Positions 45,716 through 53,059 of a stretch of 64,000 nt of DNA are shown piece by piece. This DNA is from ZC4RG35 sp040878345 (lineage in GTDB: Bacteria > Actinomycetota > Acidimicrobiia > Spongiisociales > ZC4RG35). The notes below the pieces were generated by a model. It worked only from the letters and a program-made list of their open reading frames with translations, made no database searches and was not told where the DNA came from. The stretch covers positions 22,968-86,967 of the forward strand of contig JBBDML010000022.1 of the NCBI GenBank assembly GCA_040878345.1, given 5' to 3'. Made by a program: the position numbers and the translations under genes. Positions within the stretch are counted from its first letter, which is position 1; every line of letters starts with the position of its first letter.

Positions 45716-46293
45716 GGGTCCCCGTAGTTGTGATAGCCGTAGGACTCCCAGAACCCAGGCCGGTCCGACTCCAGGAGGACCAGGCGATTGACCCATTTTG
45801 CGCTCTTCCAGAAGTAGAGGTGTGGCACCAACAGCCTCGCCGGGCCCCCATGCTCCGGAGCCAAAGGCCGGCCCTCGTAGGAGTGGGCGATCCATGCCTT
45901 TCCCCCCGTCAGGTCGGGTAAGGGGAGATTTGTGCTGTATCCGCCATAGGAGTGCGCCAGCACGTACCGCGCCCCGATCAGGTCGACATCGGCCAGCAAC
46001 GTGTCGAGTGAAACGCCCTGCCACGAGGTGTCGAGCTTGGTCCACTTGGTCACGCAATGGATGTCCACCTTCGGGCTCTCACTGTCGAGGGCCTGGAGCT
46101 CATCCCAACTCCAGGACACCTCGGCCCCCCGGGTGTCGGTGATGGTGAGCCTCCACTCGTCCAGTTCGACTCTCGGCGTGGGACCGGCAGACAGGACCGG
46201 GAAGTCACTGGTGGCGTACTGACCGGGCGGCACCCGACCTGGAGGTGCCTCGACGCCCCGACGCCCCCCGAAACCCCTGGTGACGAAACTCAT
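45685..46293 (-). CDS. Sulfite-oxidase-like molybdopterin oxidoreductase (cytosolic)
   Basis: This 202-aa protein matches the sulfite oxidase/YuiH fold. The molybdenum-ligating cysteine lies in VDIHCVTKWTKLDTSWQGV, and AHSYEGRPLAPEHGGPARLLVPHLYFWKSAKW is the conserved cofactor-binding stretch. No twin-arginine or Sec signal is present, so it should stay in the cytoplasm. It is coupled to the flavin reductase and DUF6510 genes downstream, probably one redox unit. The substrate is unknown. Confidence 0.88.
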   Translation of the reverse strand: MSFVTRGFGGRRGVEAPPGRVPPGQYATSDFPVLSAGPTPRVELDEWRLTITDTRGAEVSWSWDELQALDSESPKVDIHCVTKWTKLDTSWQGVSLDTLLADVDLIGARYVLAHSYGGYSTNLPLPDLTGGKAWIAHSYEGRPLAPEHGGPARLLVPHLYFWKSAKWVNRLVLLESDRPGFWESYGYHNYGDPWREQRYTGD

Positions 46294-46325
46294 CGGGACA
46301 TCCTGGTCTCCTCGCCGGACGCCGG

Positions 46326-47114
46326 CTACGGCCCCTCGCCGATGCCGGCCGCCACGGCGTGGAACCCAGCGTCGACATGGACGATCTCACCGGTGGTCAT
46401 CTTCGACCAGTCGCTGAGCAGGACGCACACCATGCGCGCCACCGGGTCGGGGTCGCCGGTGTCCCAGGGCAGGGGTGAGCGCTCCTTCCACACCTGGTCG
46501 AATCGCTCGAACCCGGGGATCGACTTGGCGGCCACGGTGCTCAGAGGGCCGGCGGAGACCGCGTTGACCCTGACACCATGTGGGCCGAGATCGCGGGCAA
46601 GGTAGCGAGTCACGCTCTGCAGAGCCGATTTGGCCACCCCCATCCAGTCGTAGGCAGGCCACGCCTGGGTGTTGTCGAAGTCCATGGCAACCAACGAACC
46701 GCCACCGGCCTCCTTCATCAGGGGCAGGAGGGCCACGGCGAGGGTCTTGTAGGAGAACGCCGAGGTGACGAATGCGATTTGGGCCGACTCCACCGGGGTG
46801 TTGAGGAAATTGCCCCCCAGGGCATCGCTGGGGGCGAAGGCGATGGCATGCAGCGCCCCGTCGACCCGTCCCCATCTCGAGGCCAGGTCCTGGCTCAGGC
46901 TCTCGACATGGGCGGGGTCGTTGATGTCCAGCTCGAGGACATCACAGACCACCGGCAGTCTCTGGGCGGCACGCTCGGTGAGCCTCAGGCCCCGCCCGAA
47001 ACCGGTGATCACGATCTCGGCACCCTCCTCCTGGGCGATCCTGGCGGTGTGCCAGGCGATGGAGTCGTCGGTGAGGACCCCGGTGATCAGGAGTTTCTTG
47101 TCAGGGAGCAGCAT
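46326..47114 (-). CDS. fabI: Enoyl-ACP reductase (FabI/InhA type)
   Basis: The 262-aa short-chain dehydrogenase-like enzyme catalyses the last step of fatty-acid elongation. It starts MLLPDKKLLITGVLTDDSIAW. It has the InhA-type active site PAYDWMGVAKSALQSV (Tyr-x6-Lys) and the C-terminal TGEIVHVDAGFHAVA. It is coupled to the small membrane protein upstream (TGATG). The in-frame 5' extension to 47489 is antisense to nothing useful and was trimmed. Confidence 0.93.
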   Translation of the reverse strand: MLLPDKKLLITGVLTDDSIAWHTARIAQEEGAEIVITGFGRGLRLTERAAQRLPVVCDVLELDINDPAHVESLSQDLASRWGRVDGALHAIAFAPSDALGGNFLNTPVESAQIAFVTSAFSYKTLAVALLPLMKEAGGGSLVAMDFDNTQAWPAYDWMGVAKSALQSVTRYLARDLGPHGVRVNAVSAGPLSTVAAKSIPGFERFDQVWKERSPLPWDTGDPDPVARMVCVLLSDWSKMTTGEIVHVDAGFHAVAAGIGEGP

Positions 47115-47476
47115 CAGAAGTTTCCTCCGAAGGTCATGATGCCTCGTATGCCGAGACCCATGGCGAAGAGTAGAAGAAGGCCGTAGTACAAGGCAGGACG
47201 CTTGCGGAACTGAGCTCGATAGATATAGGCGAAGGTGAAGGTCACCGCGATCACCACCCCGTAGAAGACATGCTGGTTGCCGGGGTCCAGGTTCTCGCTC
47301 GACATGGCAATGACGCCGAGCACCACCTGTGCCAGCATCCCGATTATGGCGACTCCCACCGCCCAGTAGAAGGCCTTGGGGAGGTGTTGGCGTCTTGTCA
47401 TTACCACTCCCCAAACCCCCACGACACCGCTGACCGCGGCGGCGACAGGCCCCCAGAATTCGTGGATGGCACTCAC
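47114..47476 (-). CDS. Small membrane protein upstream of fabI
   Basis: The 120-aa protein has four predicted helices: about residues 9-27, 37-58, 72-88 and 95-113. It contains one basic loop (YRAQFRKRP) but no recognisable motif. It starts with GTG 47476, 8 nt after a TATGCT box, so it may head a leaderless transcript carrying fabI. Co-translation with fabI hints at a lipid or membrane role, which is inference. Confidence 0.7.
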   Translation of the reverse strand: MSAIHEFWGPVAAAVSGVVGVWGVVMTRRQHLPKAFYWAVGVAIIGMLAQVVLGVIAMSSENLDPGNQHVFYGVVIAVTFTFAYIYRAQFRKRPALYYGLLLLFAMGLGIRGIMTFGGNF

Positions 47477-47547
47477 CGGAGGGGAGCATAGGAGGGTGTG
47501 CGCCGAGTCGATGCGGCCCTAGAATCGCCGCCGGAGGCGATCGATCG

Positions 47548-47841
47548 ATGTATCAGTTCGAGGCGGTGGAGTTCATCGAGCACGTGGGCAAGGCCGACTC
47601 GGACGAGAACGTGCTCGGTGTGTTCTATGAGGAGGCAGATGCCGTCAAGGCTGCCCGTGTCGCCCGAAGGGCCTTTCTCGCCTCCGGTTCCAAAGAGTAC
47701 GCCTGGTGGGTGGTGCGGGTCCAGGGAGCCCGACTCGCCAACTTCATCGCCGACTCCCGTAGCGATCGAGAGTTCATGGTCGACCTCACCACCGGCGCCC
47801 TGATCGAGATCGACCCCGTTCCGGCCAAGCGGAACCGCTAA
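47548..47841 (+). CDS. Hypothetical protein (97 aa)
   Basis: The product MYQFEAVEFIEHVGKADSDENVLGV... is a soluble alpha/beta protein with tryptophans at WWVVRVQGARLANFI and an acidic-basic C-terminus. I do not recognise a family. GGAGG lies upstream of the ATG, and codon use and composition match the neighbours, so it looks coding. The lipoprotein gene follows 27 bp downstream. Confidence 0.65.
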   Translation: MYQFEAVEFIEHVGKADSDENVLGVFYEEADAVKAARVARRAFLASGSKEYAWWVVRVQGARLANFIADSRSDREFMVDLTTGALIEIDPVPAKRNR

Positions 47842-47868
47842 TCCCGGGATTGGCGTTAACTACCCGTG

Positions 47869-48477
47869 ATGAAGAGAGCTCGCGTTGTCGCGGCCATCGC
47901 TTCGCTCGCCCTGGCGTCCTGCGGTGCCGAGCCGACGACCACCACTGAGACGAGCCCCGAGACCACCACCTCGACTGGCCCTTCCACCACTACGGCATCC
48001 TCGACAACCACCACCCTCTCCCCCTTTGACAGGGCGACCCCGATCGTCACCGATGACCTCGTAGCAGCGCTCGAGGATGGGACCTACATCGGCCTCATCG
48101 ACCATGTGTTCACCGAGGGGATGACCGGGGGCCCCGAAGTCCAATTCGATCTCGCCGTCTGGTTCGGCGGCGAGGAGGCAGACCACTACGCCGAGATCGA
48201 TGGTGAGGAGTCCCCCCGACCCAACGACTACTACATCCGCAACCTCGACCCCACGGTCCTGGTCCTGCCGGTCGACCCAGAAGTCAGGGTGACCTCGGTG
48301 TGGTACCACTACGAGGAGACCCAGGACCTGACCGCGAGGCCCATCACCTACGAGGAGCTGGTCGAGGCATTGACCGGCGAAGTCGAGGAGTCACGGCTCG
48401 CCATGAGGTTCAGCCCATGGTGGGTCACCATCGAGAACGGCCAGGTGGTGGCCATCGAGGAGCAGTACGTCCCCTGA
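47869..48477 (+). CDS. Lipoprotein of unknown function
   Basis: The N-terminus MKRARVVAAIASLALASC is a lipoprotein signal (lipobox ALASC). A Thr/Ser-rich linker of about 35 residues follows, then a 135-residue acidic domain (IVTDDLVAALEDGTYIGLIDHVFTEG...). No family is recognised. GTG 47866 is one codon upstream and could be the start. It is convergent with the acyl-CoA synthetase gene. Confidence 0.75.
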   Translation: MKRARVVAAIASLALASCGAEPTTTTETSPETTTSTGPSTTTASSTTTTLSPFDRATPIVTDDLVAALEDGTYIGLIDHVFTEGMTGGPEVQFDLAVWFGGEEADHYAEIDGEESPRPNDYYIRNLDPTVLVLPVDPEVRVTSVWYHYEETQDLTARPITYEELVEALTGEVEESRLAMRFSPWWVTIENGQVVAIEEQYVP

Positions 48478-48490
48478 TCCGATGTGCGGC

Positions 48491-50092
48491 CTACTCCATG
48501 AGGAGGTCGGCGTACTGGTCTCTGACTACTTTCTTGTCGAACTTGCCGGTCCCGGTCTTGGGGACCGAGTCGATGAACACGATCTTGTCGGGGAGCCACC
48601 AGCTCGCCACCCGGGACCGGAGGTGCTCCATCAGCTCCTCTTCGGTCACCTCGGACGACTTGACCACGAAGGCGGCGGGCCGCTCCTGCCACTTGACGTG
48701 CTTGAGCCCGACCACGGTCGCCTCGAGCACCGCCGGGTGGGCCATCAACGCATTCTCCAGGTCGAGTGAGGAGATCCACTCACCACCCGACTTGATCACG
48801 TCCTTTGCCCGGTCGGTGATCCGGATGTAGCCCTCCGGGGTGATCTTGCACACGTCCCCCGTGCGCAGCCAGCCGTCTTCGAATGAGCTGGCGCTCCGCT
48901 CGTCCTTGTAGTACTCGGCGGCGATCCACGGGCCGCGGATGAGCAGCTCGCCGAAGGCCTCGCCATCGTGGGGCAGCTCCTCGCCGATCTCGTCGACGAT
49001 CTTGACCTGGAGCCCGGCCACCGGGATGCCGGCGGTCTCCATCCGGTCGAGCTGGTCCTGGAGGTCCCACTCTTCCATGTGTGGCTTGAGCACCGCGGCC
49101 GAGGCCACCGGGTTGGTCTCGGTCATGCCCCAACCCTGGATGACCCGCACCCCGCGCTCGGTCCAGAACCACTCGATCATCGACCGGGGCACCGCCGATC
49201 CGCCACAGAAGAAAGCTCGGATGTGGGAGACGTCGATGTCCGGGTGGGCCTCCAGGTACTGCTTGATCCCCAACCAGACGGTTGGGACCCCGGCGCTGAA
49301 GGTGACCTTCTCATCGGTGATCAGCTTGACCAAGCCCTCGGGTGAGAGGTCGGGCCCGGGGTAGGTCAGCTTGGCTCCCCTGGTGACCGCCATGTACGGG
49401 TAGCCCCAGGCGGCAGCATGGAACATCGGCACCACCGGGAGCACGTTGTCCTTCGCCTCGATTCCATAGTTGGCCAGGTTGGAGATGGTGTGGACGTAGG
49501 TCGACCGCTGGGTGTAGGCCACCCCTTTTGGGTTGCCGGTGGTACCCGAGCTGTAACAGAGCATCATCGGCGAGCGCTCGTCGAGCATCGGCCAGGCGCC
49601 ATGCTCGGGGGCATCGGCGATCAGGTCCTCATAGGCGATCGAGCCGGGGAGGGAGTCACTCGCCTCGGCACCGAGCACCACCCAATTCTCCACCGTCGCC
49701 ATCTTGTCGACCAGTGGCGCAATCAGCGGGACCAGGCCGGGGTCGACGAACATCACCCTGTCACCGGCATGGTTGGCGATGTAGGCGATCTGGTCGGCGA
49801 AGAGCCGGAGATTGATGGTGTGACAGATCCTGCCGGTGTTGGCGGTGGCCCAGTAGAGCTCATGGTGTCTCTGGTTGTTCCAGGCAAACGTGCCCACCGC
49901 GTCCCCACGCTCGATGCCGAGACTGTCGAAGGCCGAGGCGAGCTTCCGGACCCGGGCATCGGTCGAGCCGTATGTCGAGCGGGAGACCGAGCGGTCGGCC
50001 TCCACCGACACGATCTGCTGATCGGGGTGGATCCAGACCGCGTGGTCGTACAGCGTTGACAGGAGCAGCGGGAAGTCCTGCATGTGGGCCAT
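48491..50092 (-). CDS. Fatty-acyl-CoA synthetase (AMP-forming)
   Basis: The 533-aa ligase has the ATP/AMP motif LCYSSGTTGNPKGV near residue 178, the A5 motif QGWGMTETNP, the TGD box DGWLRTGDVCKITPEGYI and the C-terminal lysine in TGTGKFDKKVVRD. It resembles medium/long-chain enzymes and would feed acyl-CoA to the beta-oxidation genes or to lipid synthesis. Chain length is not readable. It starts at ATG 50092, one base into the stop of the PH-domain gene; the longer frame to 50629 is a shadow. Confidence 0.92.
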   Translation of the reverse strand: MAHMQDFPLLLSTLYDHAVWIHPDQQIVSVEADRSVSRSTYGSTDARVRKLASAFDSLGIERGDAVGTFAWNNQRHHELYWATANTGRICHTINLRLFADQIAYIANHAGDRVMFVDPGLVPLIAPLVDKMATVENWVVLGAEASDSLPGSIAYEDLIADAPEHGAWPMLDERSPMMLCYSSGTTGNPKGVAYTQRSTYVHTISNLANYGIEAKDNVLPVVPMFHAAAWGYPYMAVTRGAKLTYPGPDLSPEGLVKLITDEKVTFSAGVPTVWLGIKQYLEAHPDIDVSHIRAFFCGGSAVPRSMIEWFWTERGVRVIQGWGMTETNPVASAAVLKPHMEEWDLQDQLDRMETAGIPVAGLQVKIVDEIGEELPHDGEAFGELLIRGPWIAAEYYKDERSASSFEDGWLRTGDVCKITPEGYIRITDRAKDVIKSGGEWISSLDLENALMAHPAVLEATVVGLKHVKWQERPAAFVVKSSEVTEEELMEHLRSRVASWWLPDKIVFIDSVPKTGTGKFDKKVVRDQYADLLME

Positions 50093-50691
50093 CAGCTGCC
50101 ACCCATGAGATGGCGCTTCTCGGTGTCGAACTCCTCGTCGGTCAGCTTGCCCTGGTCGTGGAGCCTCGAGAGTGTCTCGAGTTGGGACGCCCTCGACTCG
50201 CCACCGCGGCCCCCGCTCTCCATTTGCCGCATCCGGGCCTCCCGTACCTTGTAGATGACAGTCTGGACTGCTTCCGGCTTGGGGATGTCCTTGTAGCGGC
50301 TCTGCCCATGGGTGCCGGCGGACTCGATGAGCAGGTCGCCGGTCCCGAAGACCCTCTCGAACACCGACTGGGTGAAAGCCACGTCGTTTATCACTTCCAA
50401 TGGGATCTCCTTGCCCCGCTTCGAGATGAACCCGGCGCGGTAGATGACCCGCTCGTTGGTTATGACGTGGGTGGTGGTGATCCATGTGATCACCCCGTTG
50501 GCGATCGCCAGGAGCACGACCACCCAGAGCCCGATGATGATCCACACCGGGGCATCCATCACGCCGAGGATGATGGCGAGAGCGATGGCCGCCGCCACCA
50601 GCAGGCCCTCCCTGAGCAACTGTGACCAATGCGGCCGGAACTGGGCCTCGATCACCTCACCGTCGCTGAGCAGTCGATCCGGGTATCCCAT
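50092..50691 (-). CDS. PH-domain membrane protein with C-terminal SHOCT motif (twin 1)
   Basis: This 199-aa protein has two N-terminal membrane helices (about residues 29-75). A bacterial PH-like domain follows (THVITNERVIYRAGFISKRGKEIPLEVINDVAFTQS), and then a linker and a SHOCT-type short C-terminal motif (QLETLSRLHDQGKLTDEEFDTEKRHLMG). It is paralogous to the gene upstream. Such proteins are often oligomeric membrane-associated factors of unknown role. It overlaps its twin's stop by 1 nt. Confidence 0.8.
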   Translation of the reverse strand: MGYPDRLLSDGEVIEAQFRPHWSQLLREGLLVAAAIALAIILGVMDAPVWIIIGLWVVVLLAIANGVITWITTTHVITNERVIYRAGFISKRGKEIPLEVINDVAFTQSVFERVFGTGDLLIESAGTHGQSRYKDIPKPEAVQTVIYKVREARMRQMESGGRGGESRASQLETLSRLHDQGKLTDEEFDTEKRHLMGGS

Positions 50692-51347
50692 CAGCCCTCC
50701 TTAAGGACTCTTGCCTTCTCGGCGTTGAACTCTTCGTCGGTGAGGCTGCCCTGCCGATGCAGACGCGCCAGGATCTCCAGCTGTTCGGCGCGGCTGGCTC
50801 CCATCGAGGGGCTCGAGGCCGTGGCCCCCTGCGTCGCCGACGGCTCGGCATGCGGCTGGGACGCCTGGCTGAACCGATGCTCGGCCCGTGACTCCCTCGC
50901 CTCGCTCACCAGCTGCTTCCACTCGGTGGGGCCCGGGACGTTCGACACCGCGGTGCGCCCATTACTCGCAGAGGTCTCCAGCATGAGGTCACCCGCCCCC
51001 ACCATTCGCTGCAGGCCTGACTGCCTGAAACCCACGTCCTGAACCCGGTCAACCGGGATCTCGTAACCCTTCTTGGAGAGCAGCCCCTGTCTGAAGATCA
51101 CCCGGCGGTTGGTGAGCACCAGGTCGGTCGTGTACCAATTTGTGACCCCCCTGAAGCTGGCGACGGCCCAGGCGATGACCAGAACGACATAGACCCAACC
51201 GGGGAAGTTGGTGGCTGCCAGGAGCACGATGATCAGGAGCAGGAGACCAGCGGTGTAGAGGATCTCCCGGTATAGAGCAACCCAATGCAGCTTGGTGTCG
51301 CGGATCAGCCGCTCGTCTGGCTGCAGCATGCTCGGGGGGAAGACCAT
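50691..51347 (-). CDS. PH-domain membrane protein with C-terminal SHOCT motif (twin 2)
   Basis: The 218-aa paralogue repeats the architecture of its neighbour: two helices, a PH-like domain (TDLVLTNRRVIFRQGLLSKKGYEIPVDRVQDVGFRQS), an acidic linker and a SHOCT end (QLEILARLHRQGSLTDEEFNAEKARVLKEG). A TAATCT box lies 11 nt before ATG 51347. The unusual RNA-like region starts immediately upstream, separated by the hairpin at 51371. Confidence 0.8.
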   Translation of the reverse strand: MVFPPSMLQPDERLIRDTKLHWVALYREILYTAGLLLLIIVLLAATNFPGWVYVVLVIAWAVASFRGVTNWYTTDLVLTNRRVIFRQGLLSKKGYEIPVDRVQDVGFRQSGLQRMVGAGDLMLETSASNGRTAVSNVPGPTEWKQLVSEARESRAEHRFSQASQPHAEPSATQGATASSPSMGASRAEQLEILARLHRQGSLTDEEFNAEKARVLKEG

Positions 51348-51370
51348 GGACGCGCCGGAGATTACTGCGT

Positions 51371-51405
51371 GAGTAGATGATGTCGTCTGGCTACGTCATC
51401 TACTC
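51371..51405. repeat. 10-bp perfect inverted repeat in the promoter region of the PH genes
   Basis: GAGTAGATGA (51371-51380) and TCATCTACTC (51396-51405) are perfect complements around a 15-nt spacer. The site lies 24 bp upstream of the PH-twin start and just after the end of the proposed RNA unit A. It may be an operator, a leader hairpin or a backup terminator. Confidence 0.55.
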
Positions 51406-51419
51406 ACGCACGGGAATCA

Positions 51420-51865
51420 CAGACGCGAGAAACCCCGAGGGAGCCTCGGCCGAAGCCTCAACCCTCTCGGGGTTCTCAGTCCGTCTTCGTCGGGCCGGGG
51501 ACCCAACTCCGAGCGGTGCCATCGACCGAAGCCGTTGGCGTGCGGTCCGAAGACCGCTCTCCCCGTCTCCGGGGAGGGTGCAGGCCTTGCGGCCTGCGGT
51601 CGTCAAACCGCTCGACGATCCCGAGGGATCCCCGTTCGGTCTGGCGACCTTCCGAGTCGCCTCCGGTTTCCCGGGTGCGATCCGGCGAGCCTTCCGTTCG
51701 GTTTCCCGTCCATCCGGCTCGACCTGTGTCGGCGGTTTCCCGCCGATACTGGCCCTGTCTCGGGGTTTCCCCTTCGACGTGGGCGGAAAGGTAGACCATG
51801 GCCCCGGACGGCACAAGTTGAGAGCCACATTGTTTTTCGCGAGCTCTCGATCAGATTTCGCGGAG
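51420..51865 (-). ncRNA. Candidate structured RNA, unit A (minus strand)
   Basis: No credible protein is encoded here. Read on the minus strand the stretch is a chain of hairpins. Four are capped by GAAA (loops near 51667, 51702, 51736 and 51766). One has GCAA (stem GCAGGCC, 51580-51597). Two have UUCG (51518-51539 and 51542-51557). Others lie at 51559-51576, 51617-51630 and 51643-51661. On the plus strand these loops read TTTC, TTGC and CGAA, so the tetraloop identity assigns the strand. The unit begins after a conserved CGCGAAA-containing block and ends in a terminator-like hairpin (51427-51477). It is paralogous to unit B. Boundaries are approximate and no known RNA family is recognised. 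Confidence 0.55.
51422..51478 (-). terminator. Terminator-like UUCG hairpin ending unit A (repeat copy 1)
   Basis: This 57-bp element is 55/57 identical to 51906-51962. On the minus strand it folds into a long stem with GGGG/CCCC at the base, two adjacent purine mismatches near the top and a UUCG loop (51451-51454), followed by TTTCTC. It looks like an intrinsic terminator duplicated with its RNA. Confidence 0.6.
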
Positions 51866-51903
51866 GCCGGAGGGAGAGGGCTTTTGCACTTTGGGAAGGG
51901 CTA

Positions 51904-52140
51904 CGGACGCGAGAAACCCCGAGGGAGCCTCGGCCGAAGCCTCAGCCCTCTCGGGGCTCTCATGCCATCTCGCCGGGAAAGCGGGCCCCCAGCAAGGCGG
52001 CCTCGAAGAAGCCGAAGCTCCTTCGACACCGACCTGAGGTTGCCCTCGAGTCGGCGAGGGGAAAGTAGGCGAGCCGGTCGGACCGAGTCAAGGGCAACCC
52101 CACATAGTTTTTCGCGTCTTTCGGCTCTTTTTCGCGGTCG
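51904..52140 (-). ncRNA. Candidate structured RNA, unit B (minus strand)
   Basis: This shorter paralogue of unit A starts with the same 17-bp block (CGCGAAAAACnATGTGG, 52100-52116). A 9-bp closing stem follows (GGTTGCCCT 52091-52099 with AGGGCAACC 52038-52046, minus strand) that encloses a CTACTTTCC motif also present in unit A. A UUCG hairpin at 52003-52026 (9 of 10 pairs) and the shared terminator hairpin complete it. In unit A the closing stem has a different sequence (GGCTC...GAGCC) at the same place, which resembles covariation. It lacks the GAAA-hairpin array of unit A. The 90-codon minus-strand frame across it is Arg-rich and unconvincing. Confidence 0.5.
51906..51962 (-). terminator. 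Terminator-like UUCG hairpin ending unit B (repeat copy 2)
   Basis: This is the second copy of the 57-bp element. The UUCG loop lies at 51935-51938 and GGGG/CCCC at 51953-51956/51917-51920. TTTCTC again follows on the minus strand. Only two substitutions separate it from the copy at 51422. Confidence 0.6.
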
Positions 52141-52176
52141 GCCCCGATGGTCCCGGAATCTGTCGCGGGCCATTCC

Positions 52177-52182
52177 TATGAT
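52177..52182 (+). promoter_or_regulatory. -10 box TATGAT of a leaderless promoter (RecB-like nuclease)
   Basis: TATGAT lies 7 nt before ATG 52190. It overlaps an earlier ATG (52178), which favours the later start. Confidence 0.45.
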
Positions 52183-52189
52183 CGATCAC

Positions 52190-53011
52190 ATGACCGTCGA
52201 GGCGAGAGTCGTGCCCATTGACCTCCCCAGGTCCCTTCAGACACTCTCGCCTAGCCGGGCGGGCGATTTCAAGACCTGCCCCCAACTGTTCAAGTTCCGG
52301 GCCATCGACCGGATCCCCGAGCCGGTCTCGATCTACCAGGCGCGTGGGACCACCTCCCATCTCGCCCTCCAACGGCTGTTCGACGAGCCGATGGCCGTCC
52401 GCACCCCGGACCGTCTCTTCGACCTGTTTCGCCAAGCTTGGACCGAGATCCGCTCGGAGGAGGAGTTCGAAGGGCTCTTCGAGTCCGTGGATGAAGAACG
52501 CGAATGGGGTCTCCAGTCCCTCGAGCTGCTCGCCAACTACTTCGCCATCGAAGACCCCACCAGCTTCGACCCCGCGGACCGCGAGCTCGATCTTCTCGAG
52601 GACCTCGACGGAATGATGATTCGGGGGATTCTCGACCGGATGGACCGCACCGACGACGGCCGACTGGTGATCACCGACTACAAGACGGGCAAGGCGCCAC
52701 CCGAGGCCTACGCCCTCCCCGCCTTCTTCGCCCTCAAGATCTATGCCCTGCTGATCCGCAACAGCACCGGGGAGACTCCGTCTGAAGTCCGGCTGCTCTA
52801 CCTCAATGGCCCCACCCTGTACCGGCTCCCAATCGAGGACCGCCAGCTCGATGCGATGCACGCACAACTCAGGGCGTTGTGGACCGCCATCGACCGTGCC
52901 ATGGAGTCCGAGCGCTTCCCGGCCCGCCCGGGAAGACTCTGTGATTGGTGCTCCTACAAGGAGATCTGCCCGGCGTGGGCCGCTCCTGCCGATGAGGTGC
53001 CTGCGGTCTAG
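52190..53011 (+). CDS. RecB-family PD-(D/E)XK exonuclease
   Basis: The 273-aa protein is a stand-alone nuclease of the RecB/Cas4-like type. It has an N-terminal SPSRAGDFKTCPQLFKFRAI with the first iron-sulfur cysteine, a catalytic core with ILDRMDRTDDGRLVITDYKTGK, and a C-terminal cysteine cluster CDWCSYKEICPAW. It likely processes DNA ends. I start it at ATG 52190. The open frame continuing back to 51377 runs through the RNA-like region and was rejected. The TAG lies inside a 31-bp repeat also found at 63945. Confidence 0.88.
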   Translation: MTVEARVVPIDLPRSLQTLSPSRAGDFKTCPQLFKFRAIDRIPEPVSIYQARGTTSHLALQRLFDEPMAVRTPDRLFDLFRQAWTEIRSEEEFEGLFESVDEEREWGLQSLELLANYFAIEDPTSFDPADRELDLLEDLDGMMIRGILDRMDRTDDGRLVITDYKTGKAPPEAYALPAFFALKIYALLIRNSTGETPSEVRLLYLNGPTLYRLPIEDRQLDAMHAQLRALWTAIDRAMESERFPARPGRLCDWCSYKEICPAWAAPADEVPAV

Positions 53012-53038
53012 TGGGCCGTCGCCCAAACAGCTACACGG
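53008..53038 (+). repeat. Dispersed 31-bp repeat, copy 1
   Basis: The stretch CTAGTGGGCCGTCGCCCAAA plus 11 further bases matches 63945-63975 at 29 of 31 positions. It includes the stop codon of the RecB-like gene. Confidence 0.7.
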
Positions 53039-53059
53039 CATCAACTGAGCGACAGACCG

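Noticed and set aside
51400..51828. Minus-strand frame of 142 codons across unit A (and 51901-52173, 90 codons, across unit B)
   Set aside because: Both are Arg/Pro/Gly/Ser-rich with no family resemblance. Perfect hairpins with RNA-type tetraloops explain the sequence better.
51420..52140. RNase P RNA, tmRNA or a group II intron
   Set aside because: The conserved RNase P core, the tmRNA tRNA-like end with CCA, and intron domain V were not found. The two-unit layout fits none of these.
51377..52177. Open frame fused to the RecB-like gene, giving a 544-aa protein
   Set aside because: The first 267 codons are low-complexity Arg/Ser/Gly/Pro text running through the duplicated hairpin region. 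Conserved nuclease sequence begins only near 52200, behind its own -10 box.
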